Of a stretch of 64,000 nucleotides of DNA, positions 8,333-16,689 are shown piece by piece (position 1 is the stretch's first letter; each line of letters begins with the position of its first letter). Location: contig CAKUKM010000001.1 of NCBI GenBank assembly GCA_934663595.1, forward strand, positions 186,001 through 250,000. Reading direction: 5' to 3'. The position numbers and the translations under genes were made by a program. The notes under the pieces are model-generated. The model worked only from the letters and a program-made list of their open reading frames with translations, was not told the origin of the DNA and did not search any database. Source of the stretch: an uncultured Clostridia bacterium (GTDB lineage: Bacteria > Bacillota > Clostridia > Christensenellales > Aristaeellaceae).

Positions 8333-9217
8333 ATGCCGGAGCGCGCCTGGATGCGCTTTCTGCCGGACGAGCTTCGCGCGCAGGCGGCTCGGGACATGGC
8401 GGAGCTGACCGAGGTGCGCCTCCGCGCGGGCCGGCCCGCGCAGCTGGTCGCCGGCAAAAGGCGCTGGTTTACAGAAAACGCCGTTTCGCCGGAGCAGCTG
8501 CGCGAAATTGCGGTCGGCATGATGGAATACAGCTATTACGCGCGGGAAGGCGAGCTTTCGCAGGGGTATTTTACGCTGCGCGACGGCTGCCGCGTGGGCG
8601 TGAGCGGCGCGTTTTCGACCTCCGGCGGCGGATACCGGCTTTCCTGCATCGGCAGTCTCTGCATTCGCATTGCGAGAGAGCGCCCCGGATGCGCAAAGGA
8701 GATCTTAAGCCGCATCCTGGAAAACGGCCGCGTTTGCAGCGCGCTGATTCTATCGCCGCCCGGCATGGGGAAGACGACGCTGCTGCGCGATCTGGCGCGC
8801 TCGCTTTCCATGCGGAATTACATCGTGGCCATTGCGGACGAACGCGGCGAGATTGCGGCGATGCAGAACGGAGAAGCGTCGCTCGACGTGGGCCCCGGCG
8901 CGGATGTAATCGGCGGCTGCCCCAAGCATCTGGCGATGGAATATCTGATTCGCAGCATGGCGCCGGAGATTCTGATTGCGGACGAGCTCGGCGGCAGGCG
9001 CGATCCCGAAGCGGTGTGCGAGGCGGCGCGGCAGGGCGTTCAGGTAATCGCGAGCGCGCACGCGCGGGATTTGAGCGATCTTATACACGGCTTTCGCGCG
9101 GGACTTCTGCGCGCCGGGACGTTTGAATATGTGTTTGCGCTCGGCGAACGGCCGGGCAAGCTGGCGGCCGCGTGGAAAAAGCGTGCGCGCGGTGAATATG
9201 AATCCATGGGAGGATGA
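8333..9217 (+). CDS. spoIIIAA: Stage III sporulation protein AA (SpoIIIAA ATPase)
   Basis: A mother-cell ATPase of the SpoIIIA-SpoIIQ channel (feeding tube), related to secretion ATPases. It has 294 residues. The Walker A motif PPGMGKTT is at about residues 142-149, and ILIADELGGRRDPEAV is a Walker B-like strand. VIASAHARDL further on is typical of this family. The ATG at 8333 follows GGGAGGCGGG. It is the first gene of an eight-gene operon, and its stop (TGA 9215-9217) lies one base before the spoIIIAB start. Confidence 0.95.
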   Translation: MPERAWMRFLPDELRAQAARDMAELTEVRLRAGRPAQLVAGKRRWFTENAVSPEQLREIAVGMMEYSYYAREGELSQGYFTLRDGCRVGVSGAFSTSGGGYRLSCIGSLCIRIARERPGCAKEILSRILENGRVCSALILSPPGMGKTTLLRDLARSLSMRNYIVAIADERGEIAAMQNGEASLDVGPGADVIGGCPKHLAMEYLIRSMAPEILIADELGGRRDPEAVCEAARQGVQVIASAHARDLSDLIHGFRAGLLRAGTFEYVFALGERPGKLAAAWKKRARGEYESMGG

Positions 9218-9218
9218 A

Positions 9219-9701
9219 ATGCAGCTCAGGCTTGTGTGCGCGGGAATCATCGTCGCGTGCGGCGCGGGAATCGGGCTTCGGCTCGCGAAAAAAAGCGCGG
9301 GGCGGGCGCGATTTTTAAGAGAGTTGATCGATGCACTCAAGCTGCTGAGCGTTCGATCGGCACGCGGCGGGCTTCCGCTGGCGGCGGCGCTCGAGGAAAG
9401 TGCGAGCGGACTGCTGCGCGAAATCGGCGCAAAAATGCGCAAACACGGCCTGAATGCCGCGGAGGCGCTTCGGCAAACGAATCCGGACGAGCTGGGGACG
9501 GAGGAACGCGACGCGCTTAAAAAGCTGTTTTCGTCGCTCGGTGCATTTGGGCGCGCGGAGACGCTCGCGGAGCTGGAGGCGTGCATTGCGCAGCTGGCCA
9601 TTTATGAATCGCGTGCCCGCGAGCGTGCGGAGCGCGCGGAGAAGCTGTATCCGCCGATGGGAATGCTGACGGCGCTCGCGATCGCGGTGCTGCTGGTGTG
9701 A
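9219..9701 (+). CDS. spoIIIAB: Stage III sporulation protein AB
   Basis: 160 residues. The start is ATG at 9219 with GGGAGGA at 9208-9214. There is an N-terminal hydrophobic segment (LVCAGIIVACGAGIGLRL), a soluble helical part resembling the cytoplasmic domains of type II secretion F proteins, and a C-terminal membrane segment (MLTALAIAVLLV). This matches SpoIIIAB, an inner-membrane platform component of the SpoIIIA complex. Position 2 in the operon supports the call. Confidence 0.88.
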   Translation: MQLRLVCAGIIVACGAGIGLRLAKKSAGRARFLRELIDALKLLSVRSARGGLPLAAALEESASGLLREIGAKMRKHGLNAAEALRQTNPDELGTEERDALKKLFSSLGAFGRAETLAELEACIAQLAIYESRARERAERAEKLYPPMGMLTALAIAVLLV

Positions 9702-9714
9702 AGGGAGGGCGCGC

Positions 9715-9909
9715 ATGGACGTTGAGATTCTGTTTCGCATCGCCGCAATCGGCGTGCTGGTTACGGTAATTGCGCAGGTGCTGACCCGCGCGGGCCGGGA
9801 GGATATCGCGACGCTGGCGACGCTTTCGGGGCTGGTCGTGGTGCTGATCATGGTGGTGGACATGATTTCCAGCCTGTTTGAAACGATTCGCCGATTGTTT
9901 TCGATTTAA
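9715..9909 (+). CDS. spoIIIAC: Stage III sporulation protein AC
   Basis: A 64-residue membrane protein with two hydrophobic helices (FRIAAIGVLVTVIAQVL and LVVVLIMVVDMISSLF) separated by the conserved-looking RAGREDIATLATLSG loop. Size and sequence match SpoIIIAC, an integral-membrane part of the SpoIIIA channel. It is third in the operon, with GGGAGG upstream of its ATG. Confidence 0.93.
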   Translation: MDVEILFRIAAIGVLVTVIAQVLTRAGREDIATLATLSGLVVVLIMVVDMISSLFETIRRLFSI

Positions 9910-9920
9910 CGGAGGCGCAC

Positions 9921-10304
9921 ATGACGGTATTGCGCATCGGGCTGATCTGCCTGTCCGCGGCGCTGCTCTCGGCCATGCTCAAATTCACGCGCCCGGAGAT
10001 GGCGATGGCGATCTCGCTGGCGGTGAGTCTGCTTGCGCTGATGCTGACGGCGGACGCGTTTCAGAGCGTATTCGGCGAGCTGGAGCTGCTGATCGGCCTT
10101 GCGGGAATGGACGAGGCGAACACGCAGATCGTCGCCAGAGCGGTGGGAATTTCGATCATCGCCGAATTGGGGGTGCAGATATGCGAGGATGCGGAGCAAT
10201 CGGCGCTCGCGGGGCGCATTCGCCTCGCCGCGCGGCTGACCATGCTCGCCATGGCGCTGCCGCTCGCGCGCGAAATTGCGCAATCGCTGTCCTCGCTGTG
10301 GTGA
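9921..10304 (+). CDS. spoIIIAD: Stage III sporulation protein AD
   Basis: 127 residues with four hydrophobic stretches. The C-terminal half (ARAVGISIIAELGVQICEDAEQSALAGRIRLAARL) is highly typical of SpoIIIAD, read here as two motifs joined around residues 73-107. It is a membrane component of the SpoIIIA channel. Its TGA stop (10302-10304) overlaps the ATG assigned to spoIIIAE. Confidence 0.93.
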   Translation: MTVLRIGLICLSAALLSAMLKFTRPEMAMAISLAVSLLALMLTADAFQSVFGELELLIGLAGMDEANTQIVARAVGISIIAELGVQICEDAEQSALAGRIRLAARLTMLAMALPLAREIAQSLSSLW

Positions 10305-11374
10305 TGCTGCTGATGAACGCGGCGATTGCGGAGGACGCGCAGCGCATTCTCGAAAGCGTTGATTTAAGCGGCGTGGAACGGCTCGCGGACGAAGAGAGCG
10401 TGGATCTGGGCCTCGTTCTCCAGGCGCTGCTGGCGGGCGATTTTGAATCGGCCGTGCATGGAATTAACTGGCGCGCGCAGCTGGACGCGGTTCTGACGGG
10501 CGGCGCGCGCGAAACGCTGCAATCGATGGTTCCGGTGATCGCGTTGGCGTTTTTCCTGCGCCTGATGATGGGCGGAAAGGCGAAGACGTATGCGGCAGCG
10601 CGCTTCGTCTGCCGGGCGGGCTGCGTCGCGCTATTGACGAAGAATTTTTTAAGAATCGCCGCCGCGGCGGAGGAAACGTTCGCGCTGGTCAATCGGTGCG
10701 TGCAGCTGATTACGCCCGCGCTGGCGGCGGCGCTGCTTCTGACCGGCGCGGAGGGCGCTTCGGCGGCGGTTTCTCCGTTCGCGGCGCTTTCCGGAAATGT
10801 GATTGCCGGGCTGTTTGGAACGTGGGGCATGCTGCTCGCGCGCGCGGCGGCGACGCTGGCGGCGGCGGGAAATCTTACGCCGGGAATCACGCTCAGGCGG
10901 CTGTTTAGGCTGATTAAGCAGCTCGTTCAGTGGATGACGGGCGCGCTGGCGGCGGCGTTTATGGGCATGACCGCGCTGGCAGGCAAGATGACGGCGGCGC
11001 GCGACGGCGCAGCGGTGCGAACGGCGCATTTCGCCATCGAGAGCGTGGTTCCGGTCGTGGGCGGCAGCGTTTCGGAATCGCTGGACGCGCTGCTTTCTAC
11101 GGCCGCGGTGGTCAAAAACGCCATTGGTGGCGCGGGGCTTTTGTTGCTCCTGAACGCGTGTCTGATTCCGATTGCGCGGATCGGGATCAATGTTTTGCTG
11201 ATTCGATGTCTCGCCGCGGTCAGCGAGCCGGCGCAGGACGAGCAGCTGACTGCGATGAGCGCGCAGTTTGCCGATGCGGGCGAGATGCTGCTGGTGCTCG
11301 CCATCGGCGCAATGCTGATTGCGGGAACGCTGCTGGGCGGGCTGATTGCCGTTTCGGGCGTGCGCGCCGGATAA
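10304..11374 (+). CDS. spoIIIAE: Stage III sporulation protein AE
   Basis: A polytopic membrane protein of the SpoIIIA channel, 356 residues from ATG 10304 (about 400 in B. subtilis). It has an N-terminal soluble part (AQRILESVDLSGVERL) and then six or more membrane segments from about residue 70, including LLLLNACLIPIARIGINVLL. The start is uncertain. ATG 10304 leaves a truncated signal-like segment (MLLMNAAIA), while the same frame upstream reads RARNCAIAVLAVVMLLMNAAIA, a better signal peptide. An earlier in-frame ATG at 10181 would overlap spoIIIAD by 124 bases and has no good ribosome site. Confidence 0.9.
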   Translation: MLLMNAAIAEDAQRILESVDLSGVERLADEESVDLGLVLQALLAGDFESAVHGINWRAQLDAVLTGGARETLQSMVPVIALAFFLRLMMGGKAKTYAAARFVCRAGCVALLTKNFLRIAAAAEETFALVNRCVQLITPALAAALLLTGAEGASAAVSPFAALSGNVIAGLFGTWGMLLARAAATLAAAGNLTPGITLRRLFRLIKQLVQWMTGALAAAFMGMTALAGKMTAARDGAAVRTAHFAIESVVPVVGGSVSESLDALLSTAAVVKNAIGGAGLLLLLNACLIPIARIGINVLLIRCLAAVSEPAQDEQLTAMSAQFADAGEMLLVLAIGAMLIAGTLLGGLIAVSGVRAG

Positions 11375-11384
11375 GGAGAACGGG

Positions 11385-11558
11385 ATGAATGCAATTCGAG
11401 CTTCCATTCAATGCATCGCGGCGGTCTGCCTGCTGGTTTCGCTGCTGGAATGTGCGGCGGGCGATTCCGCGCTCGACGACAGCGTCAAGGCGGTCATGGG
11501 GCTGGCAGTGGCCTCGAGCGTCGTGCGCGCGCTGGCGAATGCGATCAGCCTGCTGTAA
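11385..11558 (+). CDS. spoIIIAF: Minimal SpoIIIAF-position membrane protein (probable short spoIIIAF)
   Basis: 57 residues with two hydrophobic segments (CIAAVCLLVSLLECAAG and VMGLAVASSVVRALANAI). The start is ATG 11385 after AAGGAGAACGGG. It sits exactly where spoIIIAF is expected, between spoIIIAE and spoIIIAG. SpoIIIAF is normally about 200 residues, with two N-terminal membrane helices and a soluble ring-forming domain; only the membrane part is present here. I see no frameshifted remainder, because spoIIIAG starts 15 bases later. The identity rests on position and topology. Confidence 0.6.
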   Translation: MNAIRASIQCIAAVCLLVSLLECAAGDSALDDSVKAVMGLAVASSVVRALANAISLL

Positions 11559-11573
11559 TGGAGGGAGAAGGCG

Positions 11574-11918
11574 TTGGCGAAGCTCAGAGGGCTGATTCAA
11601 AGCGTGAAAAAGCTGGAATGGCTGCTGCTGATTGCGGCGGTCGCGGCGCTGATTCTGCAGTCGGGCGGCGGACTTTTCAAGGGCGCGGGGCAAACGGCGC
11701 TCGAAAAGCGCGTTCAGGCGGCGCTGAAGCAGATCAGCGGCGTGGGCAATGTGTATGTGATGATCAAAGAGGATGCGCGCGGAACGCCCGAGGGCGCGCT
11801 GATTGTCGCGGAGGGCGCGGAGGAAATTCGAACGCGGCTGCGGATTCAATACGCGGTGGAAACGCTGCTTTCGCTGGACGCGCAGAAGATTGAAATCATG
11901 GAATTCGACCGCGAATGA
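11574..11918 (+). CDS. spoIIIAG: Stage III sporulation protein AG (short form)
   Basis: 114 residues from a TTG start at 11574, with GAGGGAG at 11561-11567. One membrane segment (LEWLLLIAAVAALIL, about residues 14-28) is followed by a short soluble domain containing VQAALKQISGVGNVYVMI, the characteristic SpoIIIAG ring-domain strand-helix. B. subtilis SpoIIIAG is about 229 residues and forms the large ring of the channel. The insertion seen there is absent here, as in some Clostridia. Confidence 0.83.
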   Translation: MAKLRGLIQSVKKLEWLLLIAAVAALILQSGGGLFKGAGQTALEKRVQAALKQISGVGNVYVMIKEDARGTPEGALIVAEGAEEIRTRLRIQYAVETLLSLDAQKIEIMEFDRE

Positions 11919-11930
11919 GGGGGAAGAGGC

Positions 11931-12407
11931 ATGAAAAGACGCGCAATCGCGGCAATCGGCATTCTTTCAATGGTGCTGGCCAGCTTTTTTCTGGGCAGAG
12001 CGCTGGTGTTCCGGGAGCCGGCCGTGCAGGCGCAGGCCGCGGTTTCCGCCGCGCCCGAGGCGGATCCGATCGACGCGTTTTTGCTGGAGCGCCAGCAGCT
12101 GCGGCAAATGGAGATCGCGCAGCTGAACGAGCTGATTGCGTCGGACGACACAGAGCGAGAGATCGTTCTGCGCGCGCAGCGGCAATTGCTGGAAACGCTT
12201 TCCAACCAGGAAAAGGAAACGACGATCGAGGGCGTGCTGCGAATGCGCGGGTATTCGGGCGCGGTGGCGACGGTGCACGAGGATTCTGTGAACGTCCTCG
12301 TGCGCGCCGAATCGCTTTCGCAGAGCGAAACGGCGGTAATTCTGGAGCTGGTGCTGCGCGAGACGGGAATTTCGGGCGGAAATGTCAAAATCATTCCAAT
12401 AATTTGA
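11931..12407 (+). CDS. spoIIIAH: Stage III sporulation protein AH
   Basis: 158 residues with one N-terminal membrane helix (AIAAIGILSMVLASFFLG) and an extracytoplasmic YscJ/FliF-like domain (LLETLSNQEKETTIEGVLRMRGYSGAV). SpoIIIAH pairs with forespore SpoIIQ to form the channel across the two membranes. This is the last gene of the operon. No spoIIQ is in the window. Confidence 0.9.
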   Translation: MKRRAIAAIGILSMVLASFFLGRALVFREPAVQAQAAVSAAPEADPIDAFLLERQQLRQMEIAQLNELIASDDTEREIVLRAQRQLLETLSNQEKETTIEGVLRMRGYSGAVATVHEDSVNVLVRAESLSQSETAVILELVLRETGISGGNVKIIPII

Positions 12408-12417
12408 CGCAAAGTAT

Positions 12418-12446
12418 TTGCGCTTAACGCGATTATCTGGTATAAT
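12418..12446 (+). promoter_or_regulatory. Sigma-A promoter of the Asp23-type gene
   Basis: TTGCGC (12418-12423), a 17-base spacer and TATAAT (12441-12446), followed by AAAGGAGGT (12457-12465) and ATG at 12473. It separates vegetative genes from the upstream sporulation operon. Confidence 0.8.
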
Positions 12447-12472
12447 GAGAGGGAGTAAAGGAGGTATGCACT

Positions 12473-13069
12473 ATGGTTGAAAACAATCCTTCCGATGTGA
12501 AGCTCGACGAGAATCCGGACGGTACCGTTTCCTTCGCTACCGACGTTGTGGCGACGATCGCCGGCCTTGCGGCGACGGAGGTTGAAGGCGTTGCGAGCAT
12601 GTCCTCGCCGTCCTCCGCGCTTGCCGATATGTTTTCTAGAAAAAATACCCGCAATTTCACCAAGGGCGTGCGCATTGATCTGGACGGCAATTGCGTGACT
12701 GTCGACGTCACCATCGTGGTCGAATACGGCTCTCCCGTGCCGGACGTCGCGCGCAGCATTCAGGAAAACGTGAAAAAGGCGATCGAGACGATGAGCGGCC
12801 TTACCGTGCATTCCGTAGACGTGCACGTTTCCGGCATCAGCTTTGAGCGCGATCAGCGCGCGGCCAAGGAGCTCGACGAGCAGCAGAAAAAGATGCTCGA
12901 GCGCGCCGAGGCCGAAACGGAAGCGCCCGCGGCGGAGCCGGAAAAGGTTCAGGAGCAGCCGGAGGAGGAGCCTGCGGACGACGATATCGACATCGAAGAG
13001 GATATCGACGAAATCGAGCCCGAGGACGAGCCCGAAGAGGAACCCGACGCGGATTCCGAGGAGGAATAA
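12473..13069 (+). CDS. Asp23/Gls24 family envelope stress response protein
   Basis: 198 residues. Residues about 15-125 form the Asp23 domain (VVATIAGLAATEVEGVASM, VDVTIVVEYGSPVPDVARSIQ, VHSVDVHVSGISFE). From about residue 140 the tail is strongly acidic and low in complexity, rich in Glu/Asp/Pro. Asp23 proteins coat the cytoplasmic face of the membrane in Bacillota and respond to cell-envelope stress. The adjacent gene encodes the AmaP-type membrane anchor, so the two probably act together. Clostridia often have this pair just before nusB. Confidence 0.9.
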   Translation: MVENNPSDVKLDENPDGTVSFATDVVATIAGLAATEVEGVASMSSPSSALADMFSRKNTRNFTKGVRIDLDGNCVTVDVTIVVEYGSPVPDVARSIQENVKKAIETMSGLTVHSVDVHVSGISFERDQRAAKELDEQQKKMLERAEAETEAPAAEPEKVQEQPEEEPADDDIDIEEDIDEIEPEDEPEEEPDADSEEE

Positions 13070-13096
13070 GCGCCCGCTCCGGAGAGGAGAAGAAAT

Positions 13097-13822
13097 ATGA
13101 AGTTTGGAAAGAGAGTATTGCTGTTTCTGCACTGGCTGGCGTCGGTAATCGGCATGGCCTCAATCGTTTTTCAGAAGCAGACGGAATGGATCGTTCAGTC
13201 GATTCAGGCAAGGATCGGCGCGGATTACGCGCACATTGCGTTCATCGCGCTGATGGCGCTTTACGCGTTTCTGAGCATCGTCTGCCTGATTCTGATCGTA
13301 AAGCGCGATGCAAAGCGCGGCGAGCGCGGATTCATTACGATGGATTCCTCCGAAAACGGCAAGGTGCGCATCGCGGTCAGCGCCGTTGAGCAGATGGTGC
13401 GCCGCGCGCTCGAAACCGTCGACGGCATCGCCGAGGCGAAGATCGCCATTTCGAATCAGGACGACGCGCTGAACGTGACCGTAAAGGCGGTGCTCGCAGG
13501 CGGCGCGCACGTGCCGACGGTGACGCTGAATGTGCAGCGCGCGATTCGCCAGTATGTCGAAATGAACTGCGGCGTGGCGGTTTGCGCGGTGAGCGTGAAT
13601 GTGCAGTCGATTTCCAATACCGTGGAAGCGCCGGTTCGCCCGATGGAGCCGGTTCGCCCCGTTGCGCCGGAGCCGGCAAGACCGGAGACGACGATCGAGC
13701 CGCCGGCAGAGACCAGCACGGAAACGGAAAAGGAAGAGCTGGAGCCGCCGGCCATCCCGAATGAATCGGAGGAAGCCTACTGGCAGCAGGAAACGCCCGA
13801 AGGCGATTCGGAAGAGAAATAA
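13097..13822 (+). CDS. amaP: AmaP-type membrane anchor for Asp23 family protein
   Basis: 241 residues. Two N-terminal membrane helices (about residues 8-24 and 46-67) are followed by the conserved-looking FITMDSSENGKVRIAVSAVE and an Asp23-like fold (AVEQMVRRALETVDGI, LNVTVKAVL). The tail from about residue 175 is rich in Pro and Glu. AmaP anchors Asp23 to the membrane in Staphylococcus. Its place 27 bases after the Asp23 gene supports a functional pair. Confidence 0.85.
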   Translation: MKFGKRVLLFLHWLASVIGMASIVFQKQTEWIVQSIQARIGADYAHIAFIALMALYAFLSIVCLILIVKRDAKRGERGFITMDSSENGKVRIAVSAVEQMVRRALETVDGIAEAKIAISNQDDALNVTVKAVLAGGAHVPTVTLNVQRAIRQYVEMNCGVAVCAVSVNVQSISNTVEAPVRPMEPVRPVAPEPARPETTIEPPAETSTETEKEELEPPAIPNESEEAYWQQETPEGDSEEK

Positions 13823-13852
13823 CGAACCACAAAGAGATGAGGGAAGAATGCT

Positions 13853-14251
13853 ATGGAACGCAGAACCGCGCGCGCACACGCGATGAAGCTGATTTATGAA
13901 TGGGAAATGGGCGGCTCGGGCGGCGAGGATACGCGCCTGAATCTGCTGGGTGTTCAGCCGGACGAGAGCGAAGCGGATTATATGAACAAGCTGTTCGAGG
14001 GCGTGGTGGCGAACGTGGAATCGATCGACGCCCGCATTCAGGAATTCGCGCGCGGCTGGACGCTGGATCGCATTACGCGCGTAGATCTCGCGATACTGCG
14101 CCTCGGCGTGTACGAGATGGTGTATTCCTCCCTCGCTCCTGCGGTGGCGATCAACGAGGCGGTGGAGCTGGCGAACGCCTATTCCACGGATAAGGCCGGG
14201 TCGTTTGTCAACGGCGTGCTCGGCAATATCTCCCGCAGCCTCGAAAAGTAA
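13853..14251 (+). CDS. nusB: Transcription antitermination factor NusB
   Basis: 132 residues of all-helical NusB type, starting with RRTARAHAMKLIYEWE. It contains FVNGVLGNI near the C-terminus and LAIAVAINEAVELA-like elements (PAVAINEAVELANAYST). NusB binds boxA RNA with NusE/S10 to promote read-through in rRNA operons. It follows the Asp23 pair and precedes xseA, a common Bacillota order. Confidence 0.93.
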   Translation: MERRTARAHAMKLIYEWEMGGSGGEDTRLNLLGVQPDESEADYMNKLFEGVVANVESIDARIQEFARGWTLDRITRVDLAILRLGVYEMVYSSLAPAVAINEAVELANAYSTDKAGSFVNGVLGNISRSLEK

Positions 14252-14267
14252 GCGAGCAATGCAACCA

Positions 14268-14300
14268 GAACGCGGGCTTCGGCTTGGAAGCTCGCGTTTT
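14268..14300 (+). terminator. Hairpin terminator between nusB and xseA
   Basis: AACGCGGGCTTC (14269-14280) pairs imperfectly with GAAGCTCGCGTT (14287-14298) over a short loop, and the T run ends at 14300. It may partly separate the nusB and xseA transcripts. No clear promoter is seen between it and xseA. Confidence 0.55.
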
Positions 14301-14343
14301 CGAATGTCTGCGCCCGAACGGTCAGGCGGATTGAGGAAGAACA

Positions 14344-15588
14344 ATGTGGAATCAGGAGAACAGGGCGCTGACCGTTTCCGAGCTGAACGAGTATGCGCGT
14401 CGGCTGCTGGCGGGCGATCCGCTTTTGCGAAATTGCGAGGTCGCCGGTGAAATTTCCGGTTTTAAGCGCCATTGGAGCGGCCATCTCTATTTTTCGCTGA
14501 AGGATGCGAACGCGCGCGTGCAATGCGTGATGTTTCGCCAGAACGCGATGGGCCTGGATTTTGTCCCGGAGGACGGCATGCAGGTCACGGTCGACGCGAG
14601 CGCGTCGGTGTTTGTGCGCGATGGAAGCTATCAGCTGTATGTCGAGCGCATGCGCAGAAGCGGCCAGGGCGAGCTGTATATCCGGTTCGAGCGCCTGAAG
14701 GCGAAGCTCGCGGCGGAGGGACTGTTTGATCCGGCGCGAAAGAGGCCGATTCCGGCGTTTCCAAAGACGATCGGCATTGCCACCAGCGAAACCGGCGCGG
14801 CAGTGCGCGATATGATTCGCGTGGCGCGGAGGCGCAATCCCGGAATTGGGATTATTCTGGCGCCGTGCGCCGTGCAGGGGCCGGGCGCGGCGGGCGAGAT
14901 TGTTCGCGCAATCGAGAGGCTGAATCGAAACGGCGAAAGCGACGTGCTGCTCGTGGGCCGCGGCGGCGGATCGATCGAGGATCTGTGGGCGTTTAACGAG
15001 GAAATCGTCGCCCGCGCGATCGCAAATTCGAAAATACCGGTGCTGTCCTGCGTCGGCCACGAGATTGATTTCACGATTGCGGATTTCGTTGCGGACATGC
15101 GCGCCGCCACGCCGTCCGCGGCGGCGGAGCTCGCGGTTCCGGAGCGCGAGCCGCTGAAGGCGGAGCTGGACGACCTGTCGGCGCGGCTTTCCATGGCGCT
15201 TCGGCGCGGCCAGTCCGCGCGGCGCGAGCGGCTGAACGGCCTGATCGGGCGCAGCGCAATGCTGTTTCCGGACAGATCGATTCTCGAGCCGCGCATCGCG
15301 CAGCTGAATGCAAACGCCGATCGAACCGCGCGGGCGATGCAGCGCCTGCAGGAGCGCGCGCGGCATCGCGTGGACGTTGCGGAAAACACGCTGCGGACGC
15401 TGAATCCGGCGGGCGTGCTGGAGCGCGGATATGCAATTGTGTCGCGCGGCGGCGAAATTGTCGAGCGGGCGAGCCGGATTTGCGCGGGCGATGCGCTCAC
15501 GCTGCGGTTTGCAGACGGGACGGCGCGCGCCTACGCGGCGGGCGAGAATGGAGAAAACGCACATGGCGAAGAAGAAAATCACGTTTGA
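14344..15588 (+). CDS. xseA: Exodeoxyribonuclease VII large subunit
   Basis: 414 residues. It has an N-terminal OB-fold (SGFKRHWSGHLYFSLKD) and the nuclease core with TSETGAAVRDMIRVARRRNP, LLVGRGGGSIEDLWAFNEE and VGHEIDFTIADFVADMRAATP, all hallmarks of XseA. With XseB it degrades single-stranded DNA into oligonucleotides. It is slightly shorter than the E. coli protein (456). The 3' end overlaps xseB by 26 bases, suggesting coupled translation. Confidence 0.95.
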   Translation: MWNQENRALTVSELNEYARRLLAGDPLLRNCEVAGEISGFKRHWSGHLYFSLKDANARVQCVMFRQNAMGLDFVPEDGMQVTVDASASVFVRDGSYQLYVERMRRSGQGELYIRFERLKAKLAAEGLFDPARKRPIPAFPKTIGIATSETGAAVRDMIRVARRRNPGIGIILAPCAVQGPGAAGEIVRAIERLNRNGESDVLLVGRGGGSIEDLWAFNEEIVARAIANSKIPVLSCVGHEIDFTIADFVADMRAATPSAAAELAVPEREPLKAELDDLSARLSMALRRGQSARRERLNGLIGRSAMLFPDRSILEPRIAQLNANADRTARAMQRLQERARHRVDVAENTLRTLNPAGVLERGYAIVSRGGEIVERASRICAGDALTLRFADGTARAYAAGENGENAHGEEENHV

Positions 15589-15784
15589 AGAGGGTATGCA
15601 GGAGCTGGAAACACTGATTCGCGCGCTGGAACAGGGAGAAATGCCTCTGGAGGATTCGTTTAAGGCGTTTGAAAGGGCAATGGAACTGAAAAAAGCGCTT
15701 CAGGCCATGCTCGACGAAGGGGACAGGAGAATTCGCGTGCTTACCGAGTCCGGCGAACGCGCGATGGAGGAGGCGAAAGAATGA
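15563..15784 (+). CDS. xseB: Exodeoxyribonuclease VII small subunit
   Basis: 73 residues from ATG 15563. FEEGMQELETLIRALEQGEM followed by PLEDSFKAFERAMEL is a clear XseB signature. It overlaps xseA by 26 bases and its stop overlaps the ispA start (ATGA), so the three genes form one translationally coupled block. Confidence 0.94.
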   Translation: MAKKKITFEEGMQELETLIRALEQGEMPLEDSFKAFERAMELKKALQAMLDEGDRRIRVLTESGERAMEEAKE

Positions 15785-16686
15785 AAACGCTGCATGATTA
15801 CGCATTCAAGGTGGAAAACCGGCTGAGCGCTCTGCTGCCGGAGCCGCTGGAGGAGAAAAACGAGATCGGCGAAAAGCCGGTTCTGCTGGTAAAATCGATG
15901 CGCTACAGCCTGCTCGCGGGCGGAAAGCGCCTGCGCCCGGCAATGCTGCTGGCGGCGATGGACATGCTGGGCAAGAATCCCGACGACGCGCTGGATTTCG
16001 CGTGCGCGGTCGAGATGATCCACACGTATTCGCTGATTCACGACGACCTGCCCGGCATGGACAACGACTCGCTCCGCCGCGGCCGGCCGACGAACCATGT
16101 CGTGTTCGGTGAGGGACAGGCGATTCTCGCGGGCGACGGCCTTTTGAATCTCGCGTTTGAAACGATGCTGAAGGCCAGTCTGAACAGCGCGCTGGACGAG
16201 CGGAAATGTCTGCTCGCGATCGACGAAATCGCGCGCGGCAGCGGCGTGACCGGCATGATCGCCGGCCAGGTGCTGGATCTGTACTGCGAGCACAAGCGCG
16301 TCGTGGATGAACAATCGCTTTCCTATATACAGCGCAACAAGACGGCGTGCATGTTCATTTATCCGATGCGCGCGGCGGGCCGGCTTGCGGGCGCGACGGA
16401 CGAGGAAATGCGCGCGCTGGAGCGGTATGCGCTCGCATTTGGACTGCTGTTTCAGGCGACGGACGATCTGCTGGACGTGACCGGAAGCGCGGAAGCGATG
16501 GGCAAAACGCTCGGCAAGGACGAGGAAAGCGGCAAGCTGACCTGCATTTCGATTTACGGAATCGACGGCACGCGCCGGTTGATCGCCGAGCAGGAGCAGG
16601 AGGCGCTGGACGCGCTGGAAATCTTTGGCGAAAGAGGCGCGTTTTTCGCCGAGCTGGTGCGCTCGATGGTCGGGCGCACGCATTAA
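15781..16686 (+). CDS. ispA: Farnesyl diphosphate synthase (IspA-type polyprenyl synthetase)
   Basis: 301 residues. It joins IPP with DMAPP/GPP to give farnesyl diphosphate for undecaprenyl and quinone lipids. The first Asp-rich motif is HDDLPGMDND, followed by RRGRPTNH, and the second is FQATDDLLDVTG. GKRLRPAML is the expected substrate-binding region. Its place directly before dxs and after xseAB is classical in Bacillota. Confidence 0.94.
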   Translation: MKTLHDYAFKVENRLSALLPEPLEEKNEIGEKPVLLVKSMRYSLLAGGKRLRPAMLLAAMDMLGKNPDDALDFACAVEMIHTYSLIHDDLPGMDNDSLRRGRPTNHVVFGEGQAILAGDGLLNLAFETMLKASLNSALDERKCLLAIDEIARGSGVTGMIAGQVLDLYCEHKRVVDEQSLSYIQRNKTACMFIYPMRAAGRLAGATDEEMRALERYALAFGLLFQATDDLLDVTGSAEAMGKTLGKDEESGKLTCISIYGIDGTRRLIAEQEQEALDALEIFGERGAFFAELVRSMVGRTH

Positions 16687-16689
16687 GGA

